Position numbers and translations under genes: made by a program. Shown piece after piece: positions 23,340 through 35,669 of a DNA stretch of 64,000 nucleotides; within the stretch, counting starts at the first letter, position 1; every line of letters starts with the position of its first letter. Below the pieces are notes generated by a model. That model worked only from the letters and a program-made list of their open reading frames with translations, did not search any database and was not told where the DNA came from. Source of the DNA: Sternotherus odoratus (Eukaryota > Chordata > Testudines > Kinosternidae); contig JAVMKO010000003.1 of assembly GCA_032164245.1 (NCBI GenBank), positions 30,441,390-30,505,389 of the forward strand. Direction: 5' to 3'.

Positions 23340-25490
23340 CATTCAAAGTGCACAGGGTGTTTTTTAGTTCTATTGTTTCACTTAATCTTTTCTTTCAATC
23401 AGTAGGTCTTGGTGTAGGACTCAAACCCATTGTGAAGTGTGACAATGGAGCATGCAATTCTTCATACCTCACCTCAGCTGTCTTTAATAAGACCCAATGA
23501 CTAAGTCCAGAAGTGGGCAAACCAGTTCAGAAACACACCCACATACACCCCTGGAAGGTTCACCTAAGAACCCCACTTGTTTCATCTAAGACCCAAATTC
23601 TCAAAGATGCTTAGGCACCTGACTCTCATTGATTTCAGTGGAAGTTAGAAGCCCAAGTAGGGTTGATTAGATCTGGTGTTTGGTCGCTGCGTTCTCTGGC
23701 TTTGCTATGTTATAAAGATCTAACCCTCTTGAAGTACTCAGGGTTTCTGCTTCTCTTTCAGTACTGCCCCTGAAATCGCTGAACAAACAATTACTAATGA
23801 CCACAGTAGTCATTTACCTAAACCATGAAGGTGAAATGTACAGTTCTCACTTTCATACATTTTTACACCTTATTCAATAATTAACTTATCCCCAAGATTT
23901 CAAATTATTTACCAGTTTTATGATTAATTGGATGTGGAGCTGCAATGTAGTCACATGAATGTTTCATGACTTCCTTTCCAGTAAACTCAGAGAAATGATA
24001 TCTCAAAATCTTAATCCTTATCAGGTTGACAGGGAGCCAGGAGCAGAGCTGAAACTTTGGTTGAATTTTAAATACAAAGATTTTTAGTTCACAGTCTCCA
24101 TTCCTTTGCAAGAGGAAACAGCTTTTCTTAACATTTCTAAGAAATAAAATAGGCCTCAATCATATGCTAATTTCCACATACAAGTAGCACTAAAGATTCA
24201 GTTGGCTTGGCTCATTGTGCTAATAAAAGCAGAGCATAGATATGAAACGTTAAATATTAAAATACGATATTCATTAAAAGATGTGCCCAGAGGTACATAT
24301 TGGTCCTGATTTACGATGACTCATAACACTTTTATCCCGTTTGCTGAGATTTAGGCAGTGCACTGTGCAAATAGACGAGGACCAGTATTAGGAAATCAAA
24401 AGCTAAGGAAATAAGAGAAGGAATGATTAGAATGCTCATCTTAGTCATTCGACTCCTTTCAGACTGCGTCGGAAAGTTCCACGTCTGTTTGATTTGCCTC
24501 ATCCTAAAGAAATGTGCAAGTTACTCCACTCCAAATCTTCCCTTCACTTCCTTCAGCCTCCCTATCGGCATGGCAGCTCCCCTGCATCAGCAGGCTCTGG
24601 ACATCACATTGCTCCCTTGGCACACTCCCCGTGATGCTCCCTTCCTGTAACACCACTTCACGTGATGACGGTGGGTATCCAGGAGTCATAACTCCCCCAT
24701 CCGTCTGGTTCCTGGCACCTTATGCCTTTTCCAGTAAGATCTTGGACTCCACAGCATGCACGTGGACCAGGCTAGATCCCTGCTCCCACAACTCTGACTT
24801 CAACCAGCCTTCTCCAACAGAATGGTGATGCCCTGAACCCATCCCCCATTTCCATTCCAACACTCATACAGGCTTCTGGTTTCCTGTACTGCTCCGCCCC
24901 CGCCACCTCCCGGAAGAATCCCCACCTCCCACAACTGAGTGAGCCTGCAGTGTTCCCACACAAGAGACTCCCAGCACCCAGTCCAGAGGCCCCCTGCCTT
25001 TGCCAACAGGAGAGACTCAGTGCTAAGATCCAGCTGGTGTAAATTGAGATGCTTTGGAGTCTTACTATCTTTTCCTGCCTGGCACCGTTGTCTGATAAAA
25101 TGCTTTTTAGTTAATGTTTCTCTCTCTAATGGATCCTCCTCTGAGCCATAAAGACGCTGCTGTGTGTTATGGGGCAGATAGAGAAAAACGACATACATGC
25201 ATACAAACATTCTTGTTGGGTAGCATGTTTGCTTTTTCTACTTCTATTGTAATCACCCAAAACTGGATTTCATACAGGGGGCATGCCCCAATGTCGCTAC
25301 GACTACAGCGATTTACAAGCTCAGTTTCAGGCTCCAGCGTAATTCACAAAACTCCCACTGAACTCTGTAGATGCCTAAGTTCATTCAGCACCTACACTTC
25401 TGCCTCTGGACATCTGCACCACTGCCACCCTTATGCATCTGGTTCCCTCTCCCATCCAAGCCCCAGAGCATAGACAGCACGGAATGGAGG
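23340..25490. other. Intergenic DNA, nothing recognised
   Basis: Weak similarity to SINE-like text occurs at 23605-23660 ('caaattctcaaagatgcttaggcacc'). No exon was recognised. Confidence 0.45.
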
Positions 25491-25975
25491 CCAGGGGAGG
25501 CTAAGCTTCCCCCAACCTCGCACTGCTGGGGCAGGGGAAAGTGGTAGATTTAGGGCCCCCGAAAATCTTCCCCCGCCATGGCCCCAGGATTGCAGGATCT
25601 TGTGCTCCCTGCCATGACTCTGGGCCACAGGGCTTTCCTGGTTTTGGGGCAATGGGGGGAGGAGGAGTGAGTAGGGAGCAGAGCCTCAGGAGGAAGTGGT
25701 GGAGTGAGGGGAAGAATGGTGGTGGGGCTGTGGGTAGAATGGGGTGGGGCCACAGGGGAAGGGGCATAATGGGGGATGGGCATCAAGCTTGGCGATTCCC
25801 AGCCAAGACTGAGAGCTGTACCTCAGCTGAAGCTGAACTCTTAGTCCCTCCCCACCACCACCTGAGGAGCAAGTGGGGGTGTGGCCTCAGCCAGAAGAGG
25901 CAGGACCTCAGCGGGAAGAGGCAGGTTGCTGGCTAGCCTCCCCAAGGGGAAGCTTCACCTGCTGCCCGTGCCCCC
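25491..25975. repeat. GC-rich repeat-like segment
   Basis: It starts with 'aggggaggctaagcttccccc' and ends near 'ctagcctccccaaggggaagc', loosely inverted. It is much more GC-rich than its surroundings. No target duplication was found and the class is unknown. Confidence 0.35.
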
Positions 25976-26123
25976 AGAGCAATTAAAAAAACCAGCATTC
26001 AGACATCTAACTCAAATGTGAGGCCTAATCTGGGAGGCATACTCAGAGCGCATGGGCCAGAGTGAGCAGCTCAGTCAAGAAAGATTACACCAAACAGCTT
26101 GTACCGTAGGGAGGCCCTTGTTT

Positions 26124-26335
26124 ATAACTTTTAGCCCAGTGGTTAGGGTTTTACCTGGGATGTGGGAGACCTCCCCCTTCAAGTCCCCACTCCATTGGAT
26201 GAAGAGAAGGGTTTTAAACAGGGATCTGCCACTCCTCTAATGCCCTTATCATTGGGCTATGGGATAAGGTGACCCTCAGTTTCTGCTGTTGAAACTATTA
26301 CATTCTGGATAAATAAAGAGAGACTGGAGCAGGAA
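26124..26335 (+). mobile_element. tRNA-like SINE, degraded
   Basis: 'tagcccagtggttagggt' (A-box-like) and 'ccttcaagtcccc' (B-box-like) form a tRNA-like head. The copy shares 'acctgggat(g/a)(t/g)gggag' and 'attgggctatgggata' type text with the copy at ~32085-32300. Confidence 0.5.
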
Positions 26336-26339
26336 GTCT

Positions 26340-27070
26340 AGACTCTGCATCACCTACAGCATGGGTGAATGCCCTAACGCCAGGCTATAAAATCACTCAT
26401 GCCCACTTGCTTGCTGTCTCTTCCCTCTATCCTTCCAGGACACTTTAATTATTTAATCAATGCAAACATTTCTTTAGTAACTTAAAGAAAGTTCTTTCAA
26501 CTACATTTTTGGCTAGAAATTTCCTTAGATTTTTATTTTGTAAATCTTCTGTGTGAACTCGTTTAAACTTGAGTGACTAAAGATGACATTTAAACCCATA
26601 TTTAGGGTCCAGTTTATCTCATCCACCATCTGAGCACAGCTCTGCCTCAGATTCTTCACTAATTGCAGTATCCTCCTCTCTCTGGTGGGTTCTTTTTGAT
26701 TTGGCTAGTGGGCCAAAATTGGTTCCCCTGGTGGGAGAAACAAAAAATTAAATACAATAAATGCTTCACAGACAAGTCCTTCTTCCTTTTTTATAGCAGC
26801 CCCTGCTGTAGACTATAGCTACATGATGGAGATGAAAACAGAGCAGATGAAAGTAAGAGAAGCTCAGGCTCCATAAGGCCCATCTCAAACAGTGATAAGT
26901 GTCAACTAACAAGCCTGACTTCAAAAGTACTGAGACTTCATTGGGAGCTGTGGATGCTCAGCAGATAGGGAAATAGGCCATTTAATGAGGTCTTGGATTT
27001 CAGTGCCCATGTTTAGGCATCCATATGCCTGAGACTGATGATGGGAGACAACATTGTTCAATAGAGAGGG
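26340..27070. other. Intergenic DNA, nothing recognised
   Basis: No supported feature was seen. Confidence 0.45.
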
Positions 27071-27074
27071 CACT

Positions 27075-27255
27075 GGAATGGGAGCTATTTCTCACTCTGC
27101 TGGTGACTTGCTGTGTGACCTTGAGCAAGTCGCTTCACTCACTCATATCTGAGCTTCTGCATTTGTAAAATGGAGATATTGATATTTGACCTACTTTGTA
27201 AAGTGCTTTGAGCTCTATGGATGGTAAACCTTATATAAGAGGTAAGTATTAGTGG
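27075..27255 (+). mobile_element. MIR-like (CORE) SINE
   Basis: 'gtgtgaccttgagcaagtcgcttcactc...gcatttgtaaaatggagata...aaagtgctttgagctctatggatgg' follows the conserved MIR core and tail order. Confidence 0.7.
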
Positions 27256-29335
27256 ATGGAATTATTCTCATTTGAAGCAAGGAAAGAATAAAGACTAATT
27301 TGTATGAACAATTACCACAGTTCACTCTGGAACTGTATGCCTAAAATATTTTAAAATCAGGCCTTTTATATTGTCCAGTGGACCTGGTCTTTCAAATTTG
27401 AAAGCACTTTACAAACTCCAATTCAACTTTTTCACAAGGGTATTGTGAAGATTAGTTAAGGGCCTAATTTCAGAAGTGCTGATCACCCACAGCTTCAATT
27501 AACCTCAACTTGAGTTGAAAATCAAGATCAAAATCCCTCGAGGAGGACACAGAATGAGGTATTCTCAGAGCTGAGATTAGAACTCTGATGATCCTGGTGC
27601 CAATTTATGTGCTGAAACCATTAGACTATGCAAATAATACATTAATAAAATTTGAATACATAGCAATGTACTTTTCATTTGGCATTGATTTTAGTTTGGT
27701 CTAAAATTTTGAATTTCCTACAATAATAAACCCGGATAACATAGAATCATTTTAGAGTGATCAGTTTAAAACAAAACCTGTCCCAAAGCCTTTCAGCACC
27801 TTTCCCAGGGTAAGGTCTTGAAAACATTTCAAGAGTATAATACGTCTCAATGGAGAAAGAAATATTTATCTTGCTCCACAGGCTGAAGGACTGGACGCAA
27901 GTCTAAATAAACCATTCGCACAAATCTCTTTCATATGAAAATCCAGCCATCAGCCTTGGTAAGGAGTGAGGCCTGCGCTTGCAATCAATAAGCAGAACTG
28001 CACAATCTATCAACATGCCTGTGTGTGCTAGTGGATAAAGGAGAACTATCATAACCTGAGTGTAAACAACAAGATCGTGTATCAAATTGAATTACGTGCA
28101 AAAGTAAACTGTTTTCATTTCTCTCATCCTGTCCAACCAAACATAATCTTTCCTAGACAGGACAGTTTCATCCTAGCAAATATTCTAATTTACCAAGAAG
28201 GGTCATAAACAATATACAGGGGGAAACAGGCTACACACCTTTGTGGACTCAGTGTAAGCATTTAATTGTGGGAAGTCTATGGACATCTATTGAATATAGA
28301 AAGTTAGATCAACTGATGTAAATCAGAAAACACTGGCTGAAGATCTGATCCATATTGCATTGAACTGGTTGTTTTCCCCTCAGCCAAAAACAATGTAAAG
28401 CAGAAGAAAGGCAATAATGCCCACTGAAGAACTGGCTTTGTCTTTGATCTTACCTTCATCCTCTCATTATGCGGAAACCACAAGTCACTTTCACTTCACT
28501 ATTCTCCAGACCGCACGCTTTCAGTTTTGGGAGCAGAGGCAATGCAAAATTGAACATCCGGGTCGTGCAATCACATCAGATTTCTTAAGACTAGACATGT
28601 CTTGTGGGCTTTGGCATTAGTAGCCATTGTGTGCACAGTTTTTCAAGCTTAGTTTTGTTGTAGTGTTTTATAAATGCATTCACTATGCTTATCAGCAAGT
28701 GGAAGTCTTGATCAACTTCTGTTCCAGTTTTCCTTTGATTTCATCTTTACCCTCTCATGCTGTGTTGGGTGAGATGTTTTCCTGCTGGGCAGACTTGATA
28801 GAAATGCCCATTTCATTTGATTCAGCTCTCCTAGTCTGGTGAGAATAGACATAATACAGAGATAGGTGCCAGAAAATCCCTGTTGTGAGAGCAGTTTTCC
28901 TTTCCAAGAACTCTCCTAGCCTGGTTTAAACAGGGCAAAAACCTGAGGGCCATATTATCCTGTCGGAACATGCAGTAAACTGGACAAAAACGAACATGAT
29001 CCATCTTAACTGGTAGAAAAGAGAGCAAGAGAATGGTGGCCATGAAGCTGCTACCATAAGCACGGAGATATGGTTGGAAAGCAGTGTTACCTATTCTGTG
29101 TTCTCAGTGGCCTCAGTCCAGCAAGGGTCTTTACATGTGTAACTTTGAGCACCTGGGTATGTCTATTGAATTCAAATTAGGCCTAATAATTTTATTCACC
29201 TGAGAGCAAAGTAGCAGGCTAACATTGCATGGGCAGGCTTGTTCTATTTCCTTAGTCAAAAACTATAGAGAGAGTTCGGTTACTTGAGAAAGGTAGTGTT
29301 AGAACAGTATTAAGGAGATAAGAAAAAATGAACTT
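27256..29335. other. AT-rich intergenic DNA
   Basis: Open frames are short and random in appearance. No bounded repeat or RNA gene was seen. Confidence 0.45.
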
Positions 29336-29339
29336 TCTT

Positions 29340-29803
29340 TAAGGAGAGGAGTGTGGTGGCTTGGTTACATTCACAGACCTTATTCTAAAGGTGCTTCAAC
29401 AAAAAAACCTTCAAAAACAGATTTCAACAAGGAACTGCAGAACTGGAATTAATTTGAAAACTTGACACCATTTATATTAGGCCTGAATAAAGACTACTAC
29501 AAAAAGTAATTTTCCCTGTATTGATACTCACACCTTCTTAACTGTTGGGAATGGGTCACATCCAGCCTAATTGAATTGGGCTCGTTAACACTGGCCCCCA
29601 CTCGGTAAGGCAATTCACGTCTTTTCATGTGCTGTATATTTATACCTGCTCACTGTATTTTTCACTCCATGCATCTGATGAAGTGGGTGATAGCTCACAA
29701 AAGCTTATGCCCAAATAAAAATCTTAGTCTCTAAGGTGCCACAGGGACTCCTTGTTGTTTTTGCCCATACAGACTAACACGCTACTACTCTGAAATCTGT
29801 CTC
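29340..29803 (+). mobile_element. Penelope-like element, 5'-truncated
   Basis: Decayed coding text ('ccttcaaaaacagatttcaacaagg...ggaattaatttgaaaacttgacacc') is followed by the tail 'gatgaagtgggtgatagctcacaaaagcttatgcccaaataaa...ttagtctctaaggtgccacagggactcc...cagactaacacg'. It is homologous to the copies at 37942, 46080 and 57289. Target duplications were not resolved here. Confidence 0.6.
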
Positions 29804-29804
29804 C

Positions 29805-30475
29805 AAGGGTAGTGATCTGAATGTATAAAATCTGCCCTCCTTTCCTGCAGCCCTGCACTGCTTTAAACTTTCTAGGTTGCTTTGTAACTTACTTCTATCC
29901 TCTTGTGGGTTAATTACCTACCTCCATGTTGGTATTGTCTGTCATTTTGACAGATGACAAAGGCAAGAAGCAGCTGTGCAGAGACAGGTTTTTTTGTGTG
30001 TGCACTTTGTTCAGCTTTGGGCCGTAAAGCTACTGGACAGTCTAGAAAAGCCCTGAGCTGGGCTGTAACCAGCAGGAAAGAACACTGTTTTCCTGGCAGA
30101 TGCTTTACCACTGTGATAGGAAAAGTAGGTTGATATAATTAGCCTCTTCAATGTCACTTGTACTTAAAATATATGTTCAGCAGAACGACGCCATCAGGTT
30201 TCTGTGATCAATGCTGGGTTGGACATAGAAGGACATTCACTGGACAATGAGTTGTGCTTATTCTGGTAGGATCAGATGCTAAAGGACAAGGACATTACTT
30301 TGTCCAGACAATGTGCACCTCTCAGAAGTGGGGGCCTGGACTACTGCTGTGTACTGAGAACAGATTACTGAGTTCGCAGGAGCAGCAGACACCATACTGC
30401 ACAGTTCCCTATGTTCAATTCAGTATGATAAAGGCAGAGGGCACGTATGGTGGTTGGCCTTGGTGTAATGCTGAT
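29805..30475. other. Intergenic DNA, nothing recognised
   Basis: No supported feature was seen. Confidence 0.45.
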
Positions 30476-30477
30476 AG

Positions 30478-30668
30478 ATCCTGATTATCGGTGGGCAGGA
30501 TTGAATCGGGGACCTCTGGAGCTTAGTGCATGAGCCTTGACAGCATCAGTTAAAAGCCAAATGCCTCTTAACTAAGGGTGTAAAGCAGACTCATTTTACT
30601 TCTCTCTCAACGTGGTCTTGGTGCCACTGGATGGGACAGAACACCACACCGTGTAGGTCACACTGGCA
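30478..30668 (-). mobile_element. SINE, antisense copy
   Basis: 'gtgggcaggattgaatcggggacctctggagcttagtgcatgagcc...aactaagggtgtaaagcagactcatt...gccactggatgggacagaacaccacacc' is the reverse complement of the SINE split by the hAT at 18763. The B box reads cgattcaatcc on the minus strand. Confidence 0.65.
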
Positions 30669-30689
30669 CTGGAGATTAGATTCTCCCCA

Positions 30690-31305
30690 ATTCTCTTAAG
30701 TTACTGGAGATGGGCATAGTGGACAATCAGCCTACAAGAGAATGGGAGATGGGAATCAACCCACTCTCCATGCTGAATGGGGTAGCATGCATAGAAATGC
30801 TGCCCTAATTTTTGTTATAAGGTTCAAGTCTCTGTGCACTAACTTGCACAGGGGATGCAGGACCTGGAATTGCAATAGCTCAAGAGATTTTTGGTTCAAG
30901 AAGGAGGGATACACCTGGGACAGTTTGATTGCAAAGATTATGGAAATCAAATCAGGGGGTACAGGCAAGTTTCAGCATGGGGCCGCTCTCACCTCCTCCC
31001 CTTTCAGTTAGAACTTGTTGCTTGTAGATAACATCTTGTTTTGTTTAAGTTTCCACCACTTGGCCAGATTTACTGTGTCTGTCCTCATTAGACCTGCCAT
31101 GAGCAGTGTAACCTGACTTTCCTTTTCATGAACAGTGACTCATTAAACATGTGCCCGCAACTTTTGTAAGTCCATGGAACTACACAGTTTTACAGAAACT
31201 GAGGATTGTGCCTGACATCAGTTATACTTCAGCTGGTGCTTTGACATCTGACTGGTTAAGTTACCTCAGACATCTCTGATGGCAAAAAGAAGACTTGCCA
31301 TGAGA
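30690..31305. other. Intergenic DNA, nothing recognised
   Basis: No supported feature was seen. Confidence 0.45.
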
Positions 31306-31308
31306 GTA

Positions 31309-31444
31309 GGGTGATCAGACAGCAAATGTGAAAAATCGGAACGAAGGTGTGTGTGTGTGTGGGGGGGGGGGTAATAGGAGCTTATATAAGAAAAAGACCC
31401 AAAAATCCAGACTGTCCCTATAAAATTGGGACATCTGGTCACCC
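31309..31444 (+). mobile_element. Short TIR element (MITE), copy 2 of 3
   Basis: Ends gggtgatcagaca and tctggtcaccc are flanked by TA on both sides (31307-31308 and 31445-31446). The core contains (GT)n followed by a G-run, where the other copies have different simple repeats. A small open frame in it shares a peptide with copy 1 because both derive from the same element. Confidence 0.8.
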
Positions 31445-31784
31445 TACTTGGGAGCCTTCTTCAAACAATAGCAAGTTATATGCAATTGTTCTTTATGCCC
31501 CAGTGAGCCTCAACTTAAATGTCAAAATGTAAAACAGAACCAGATAGTCCTGTAGCATGAGAGAAGTAGGTAATACAGAGCAGTACCAAGATATTGATTC
31601 ATATGACTTTAAAAATGGTGTGTTATTTACAGTCAGAAGGAATTCTAGACAAGAGGAATTATTTTGACAGGATTTTCTGCTGTGTTGGTAACTAGCAATA
31701 TTTATTATTGTCATTTCAGTGCCAGTCATATGCTTGGAACTTTACCAGCAAAGAAGATGATCTTCACCCTGTCTCAAAGGGCTT

Positions 31785-32330
31785 AGGCCTGGATGCACAG
31801 AAGCAGTTAGGCAATGGGATGCTCAGAGTGCCTAACTTTTAGGCAACTAGAAAGTCACTGAAAGTCACAAAGCCTGAGTTAGGCACCTAAGCTCCTCTAC
31901 AATGAAGGGGGGGGGGTTAGATTGCAATTCACAAAAGCCTGCACGCTCGATGGGGAGCCACCTGGGAGATGCTAACCAGAGTGAGGGGTGCTAAATCCCA
32001 CACCTCTCACAGAGATAAATGCCTAAATCCATGCTCCAGGTAGATGGCGCTCTCTGACAGTGAGTCACAGCTGGGAGCCAGGGATTGGGTATTCACCTGG
32101 GATAGGGGAGGCCTCCATTTCAAGTCCCTCCTCTGCCCAAAGGGGAGAAGGGATTTGAACAGGAATCTACCACCTCTCAGGTCCGTGCTCTAACCATTGG
32201 GATATGGGATACTCTGCTGGAAAATGCTCCTTGGTCTCTGCTGTAAAGCGATTTACCTCTGGATAACTAATGAAAGAGTTATTGGAGCAGAGAGACCAGG
32301 TCCTGGGTTTCCAGATCCTTGGGGAGTGCT
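31785..32330 (+). mobile_element. Interspersed repeat with tRNA-like segment
   Basis: The first part is rich in 'gttaggca / gcctaac' words (31808-31895), a known amniote repeat motif. The second part (32085-32300) has 'acctgggataggggaggcc' and 'tttcaagtccc', as at 26124. The parts may be one element or two neighbours. Confidence 0.5.
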
Positions 32331-32526
32331 CGAACCACCCGGCTATAGTGGGCGTCTGGTAGTGAGGATGAGTCTGCTAGGTGCTGGGTGCCAGATGCAT
32401 TCCTGGTTCGTTTGTCAACCTGCGCTGATATATCAGTTTTATCGTGTGACAGGGCCGTGCAGGCACTTTGCGCTTGTTTACAAGTGTACAAATAGGCTTC
32501 TTCTGTCTGCATTAAGTGGGCTCGGA

Positions 32527-32596
32527 GTCATAGGCACCAACTTCTAATGGTGCCAGTGGGTGCTCGAGCCCCATCTGCCCCATCCCTGCCTCGACT
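32527..32596. mobile_element. MITE fragment
   Basis: 'cataggcaccaacttctaatggtgccagtgggtgctcgagcccc' resembles the end of a turtle TIR repeat related in style to that at 17849. It is truncated. Confidence 0.4.
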
Positions 32597-32599
32597 CCA

Positions 32600-34655
32600 C
32601 CCCTGCACAACTTCTGACCAACTACAATAGGAAGCTTTACACTACAGCAGTGAATTATTTCTCTTCTGCCAGAGTAAGGAGAGGCTACAGACACAAGACT
32701 GTAGGCACTGGTCTACTTCATTTACAAGATGTACTGTTCCTGCTGAACACAGAACATTAACCAGAGGTGGATGTTTAACATCAAAAACAGCATAGCACAG
32801 GCTCAACCTAGAGAACACATTGTTATTTCTTTGCCGGAGCAGTTTTGCCATTGATTTTAATGAGAGCACGAACAGATCCTGTGTCTTAATGCAGTTCAAC
32901 TCCAGTCTATATGTAACATCTTCTTTAGTTTCCAAAACATTTGTGTTGTGAAACTCCCCCTAAAGAGTCCTTATTTCCCTTTTTGTTAAGAGAGAGAATT
33001 TAGCTCAGAGCACATTCTCATAAGCAAATTACATTTCTATTACTAAGAAAGTTGCTTATTTCATACTAGCCTGGTGCCTTCTTTTCTATGGTCCCTCACA
33101 ATACAAATGGGACTCCACTTGGAGTCATGTGTCAGTGAACTGTTCTCTTTAAAGCCAGCGATGTGATGAATATAATAATAATGTTATTTATTTGTCACTC
33201 GATCGCTGCTGAGAGGAGGGGTTGTCAGACAACCAACTCCAAGTAGCTTTTGTTGTAGTTAGTTTGTAACAAGCCAGCTCTCTTTATTTTAGTTGGAACT
33301 GTCTAGTGTTTTGAACTCTTAGCTATTCTGATTTTTTTTACAGATTGTGGGCCTAATTTTCATTGGGGCGGAGAACCCATGACAAAGTTAACATGTGCCA
33401 TGGATTTTCAACACCCCTGAAAATTAAAATCTTAATATTTAAGTTGTATATTTTCACCATGTCTGTCACATATTAGGTGAAAAACTAAGCATGACAACAA
33501 GAGAATTAAAGCTAGTGATAGATTTCACCCTGAATTTTTGAGCTTGCGAGATCCTACTTTGTCATTATTTTCACATATGCATATTATAGATATTTTATAT
33601 TTATAATACAATTGTATTATACACACAGGCACATACAAACATGCGTGCTGTCTGGCACACACTCACACAACATATATAAAACATATACTCTTTACTAACA
33701 GTAAAGAACTGCCAACTCTTCTGTCAGTGTACAAAATTTACTTCTCCTGGTATTGCTGCTTTGTCTGTTCATACCTAACCTTCACCTTGAAAAGTTTATC
33801 TTACCCTTCCATGGACATTTTCTTATCAAAAGGAAAGAAAACAAAATGCCTTTAAAGATGTTATATGGCCAATTAAATTGGAGGACACAAGAAAGCTGTT
33901 ATTTTTTCCCAAGAAATTGCAGACAGCTGGTTTAACACACTAACTTTTAAATGAAGCCTTTAACATGTCAGCATATGCAAGTATACATTTTCTTTTCTTT
34001 TCTTTTCTTTTATTTTTTGCTGCCAAAGAGGTTTAACAATGTTCCTGGACTTGTAGAATTGCTAGTGTCATTCTGAAACCTAGATTTTGAAGAAATAAAA
34101 CACCAAATTGAAGTATTTGTACAAAGCACTCTAATTTATTTTTACTTTTGCTGCAATATTCTCTCTTAGCGTCTAAAAGAATAATTTGCACAAACGGTTA
34201 TGTGAGCTAGTTAGTCAAGAGTGAGCCAAATTCATAAATGGGTATGGGGGAAATCTGAAATATTTTCATTTTTGGAGGTGTGAGACTAGCTCTGACCCAA
34301 TGCTCATGTGGTTCAGTATAGATAGGTACATAAGAAGCCAGTCAGTCTGTTCCCTGGTGTGATCGGATTGGCTGTAGCAGATGCCAATGAATACCCCATT
34401 TTGTGCCTCATCTGTGAGACCATTGATCCATAAACACTCAAGATTACTTTCTTCCTTGATATCTATGACACGGAAATAAGTAATGCCATTTTTGACATAC
34501 AGTGCCTCTCCCCCTTGCCTTTTGCCCCATTGAAGTTCTTGTGACCATTGGTTTTTACACTCGAGTCATGCAGTCATCCCACCAGGTTTCAATAATACTA
34601 ACTAGAACAAATTTATACTTACAAATTAGCAACTCCAATTCCTTTCATTTGTTAT
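32600..34655. other. AT-rich intergenic DNA
   Basis: A (CTTTT)n-like run lies at ~33990-34012. 'cccaccaggtttcaataatac' near 34580 may be old LINE text. No exon was recognised. Confidence 0.4.
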
Positions 34656-34658
34656 TTA

Positions 34659-34913
34659 GGCTATGTCTACACTTAAAATACTATAGCAGCACAATGAACA
34701 CACACTAAGGTGACAGACGAGGTTCTCCTGTTGCTGTAGTTAGTCCATCTCCCCAAAAGTCAGTAGATAGGTTAATGGAATAATTCTTCTGTTGATACAG
34801 TGATGTCTACACTGGGGATTAGGTCAATTTAACTACTTCTCTCGTGGGTGGATTTTTTACACTCCTGAGAGACATAGCTGTGTTGATGTAAATGTTCAAT
34901 GTAGACTAACCCC
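34659..34913. mobile_element. MITE with gtctacact ends
   Basis: The left end ggctatgtctacactt and the right end caatgtagactaacccc are imperfect inverted repeats. The interior has 'gatgtctacactgggg'. It has the size and style of the Harbinger-type MITEs in this window. Confidence 0.6.
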
Positions 34914-35094
34914 TAGGCACCTAACATTGGGGTTTAGGTGATTAAAGAATTTCTTCTCTTAGTGTCCTTTGATTTCTTTATTAATTTTGTTCTCAACATC
35001 TCAGTTTTGTTCTAAATGAGTCCTCATATCTTCCCTCCTTTTACCATCCACTTTTGTGTGTGTGTGTATCTCTGATAAGTATTTTACAGCTGAT

Positions 35095-35665
35095 TATGAG
35101 ACAACTGAAAAACTTTGTTGGTTTCAGACTTATTCTCCAGTATAACAAGATCATTTCGAATTTTAATCTTGTCCTCCAAAGTGCTTGCAACCCCTCCCAG
35201 CCTGATGTTAACTGCAAATTTTGCAAGCAAACTCTCCACTCCATCATCTGAGTCTTAAATGAAAATATTGAATAGTACTGTACCCCAGATATCCCCCTGG
35301 AGGAACCCACTTGATATATCCTCCCAGTTCAACGGTGAACCCTTGATAACTATTCATTGAGTATGGTCCTTCAACCAGCTGGGCACCCACATTATAGTAA
35401 TTCCAACTAGATCACATTTCCCTAGGTTGCTAATAAGAATGTTGTGTGGGACTGTATCACACCTTACTAAAGTCCCTATATATCATTATCGCTTCCTCCC
35501 ATCTACTAAGCCAGGTACCCTGTCAGATAAGGAAGCTAGATTGGTTTGGCATGACTTATTTTTGACACATCTGTTTTGGCGATTACTCATTGCATTGTTA
35601 TCCTCAGAGTGCGTTCAAAAGGATTGTTTAATACTTTGTTCCAGTATCGGCCTGAGGAGATTGGA
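35095..35665 (-). mobile_element. CR1-like LINE, reverse transcriptase relic
   Basis: On the minus strand the decayed frame contains text like the CR1 RT palm and thumb: around 35240-35140 it reads ...VESLLAKFAVNIRLGGVA, where active copies have a FADD catalytic box. Both aspartates are lost here. Upstream parts ('ccagtttga...aagcatgatttg'-like, antisense) extend to ~35660. Frameshifts and stops throughout make it non-functional. Confidence 0.7.
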
Positions 35666-35669
35666 GACA

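Noticed and set aside
22617..23405. 262-codon open frame, the longest closed one in the window
   Set aside because: It crosses a Harbinger relic in the wrong frame, a hAT end and the (TCCTC)26 array. The Leu-Ser-Pro repeat is just the microsatellite translated.
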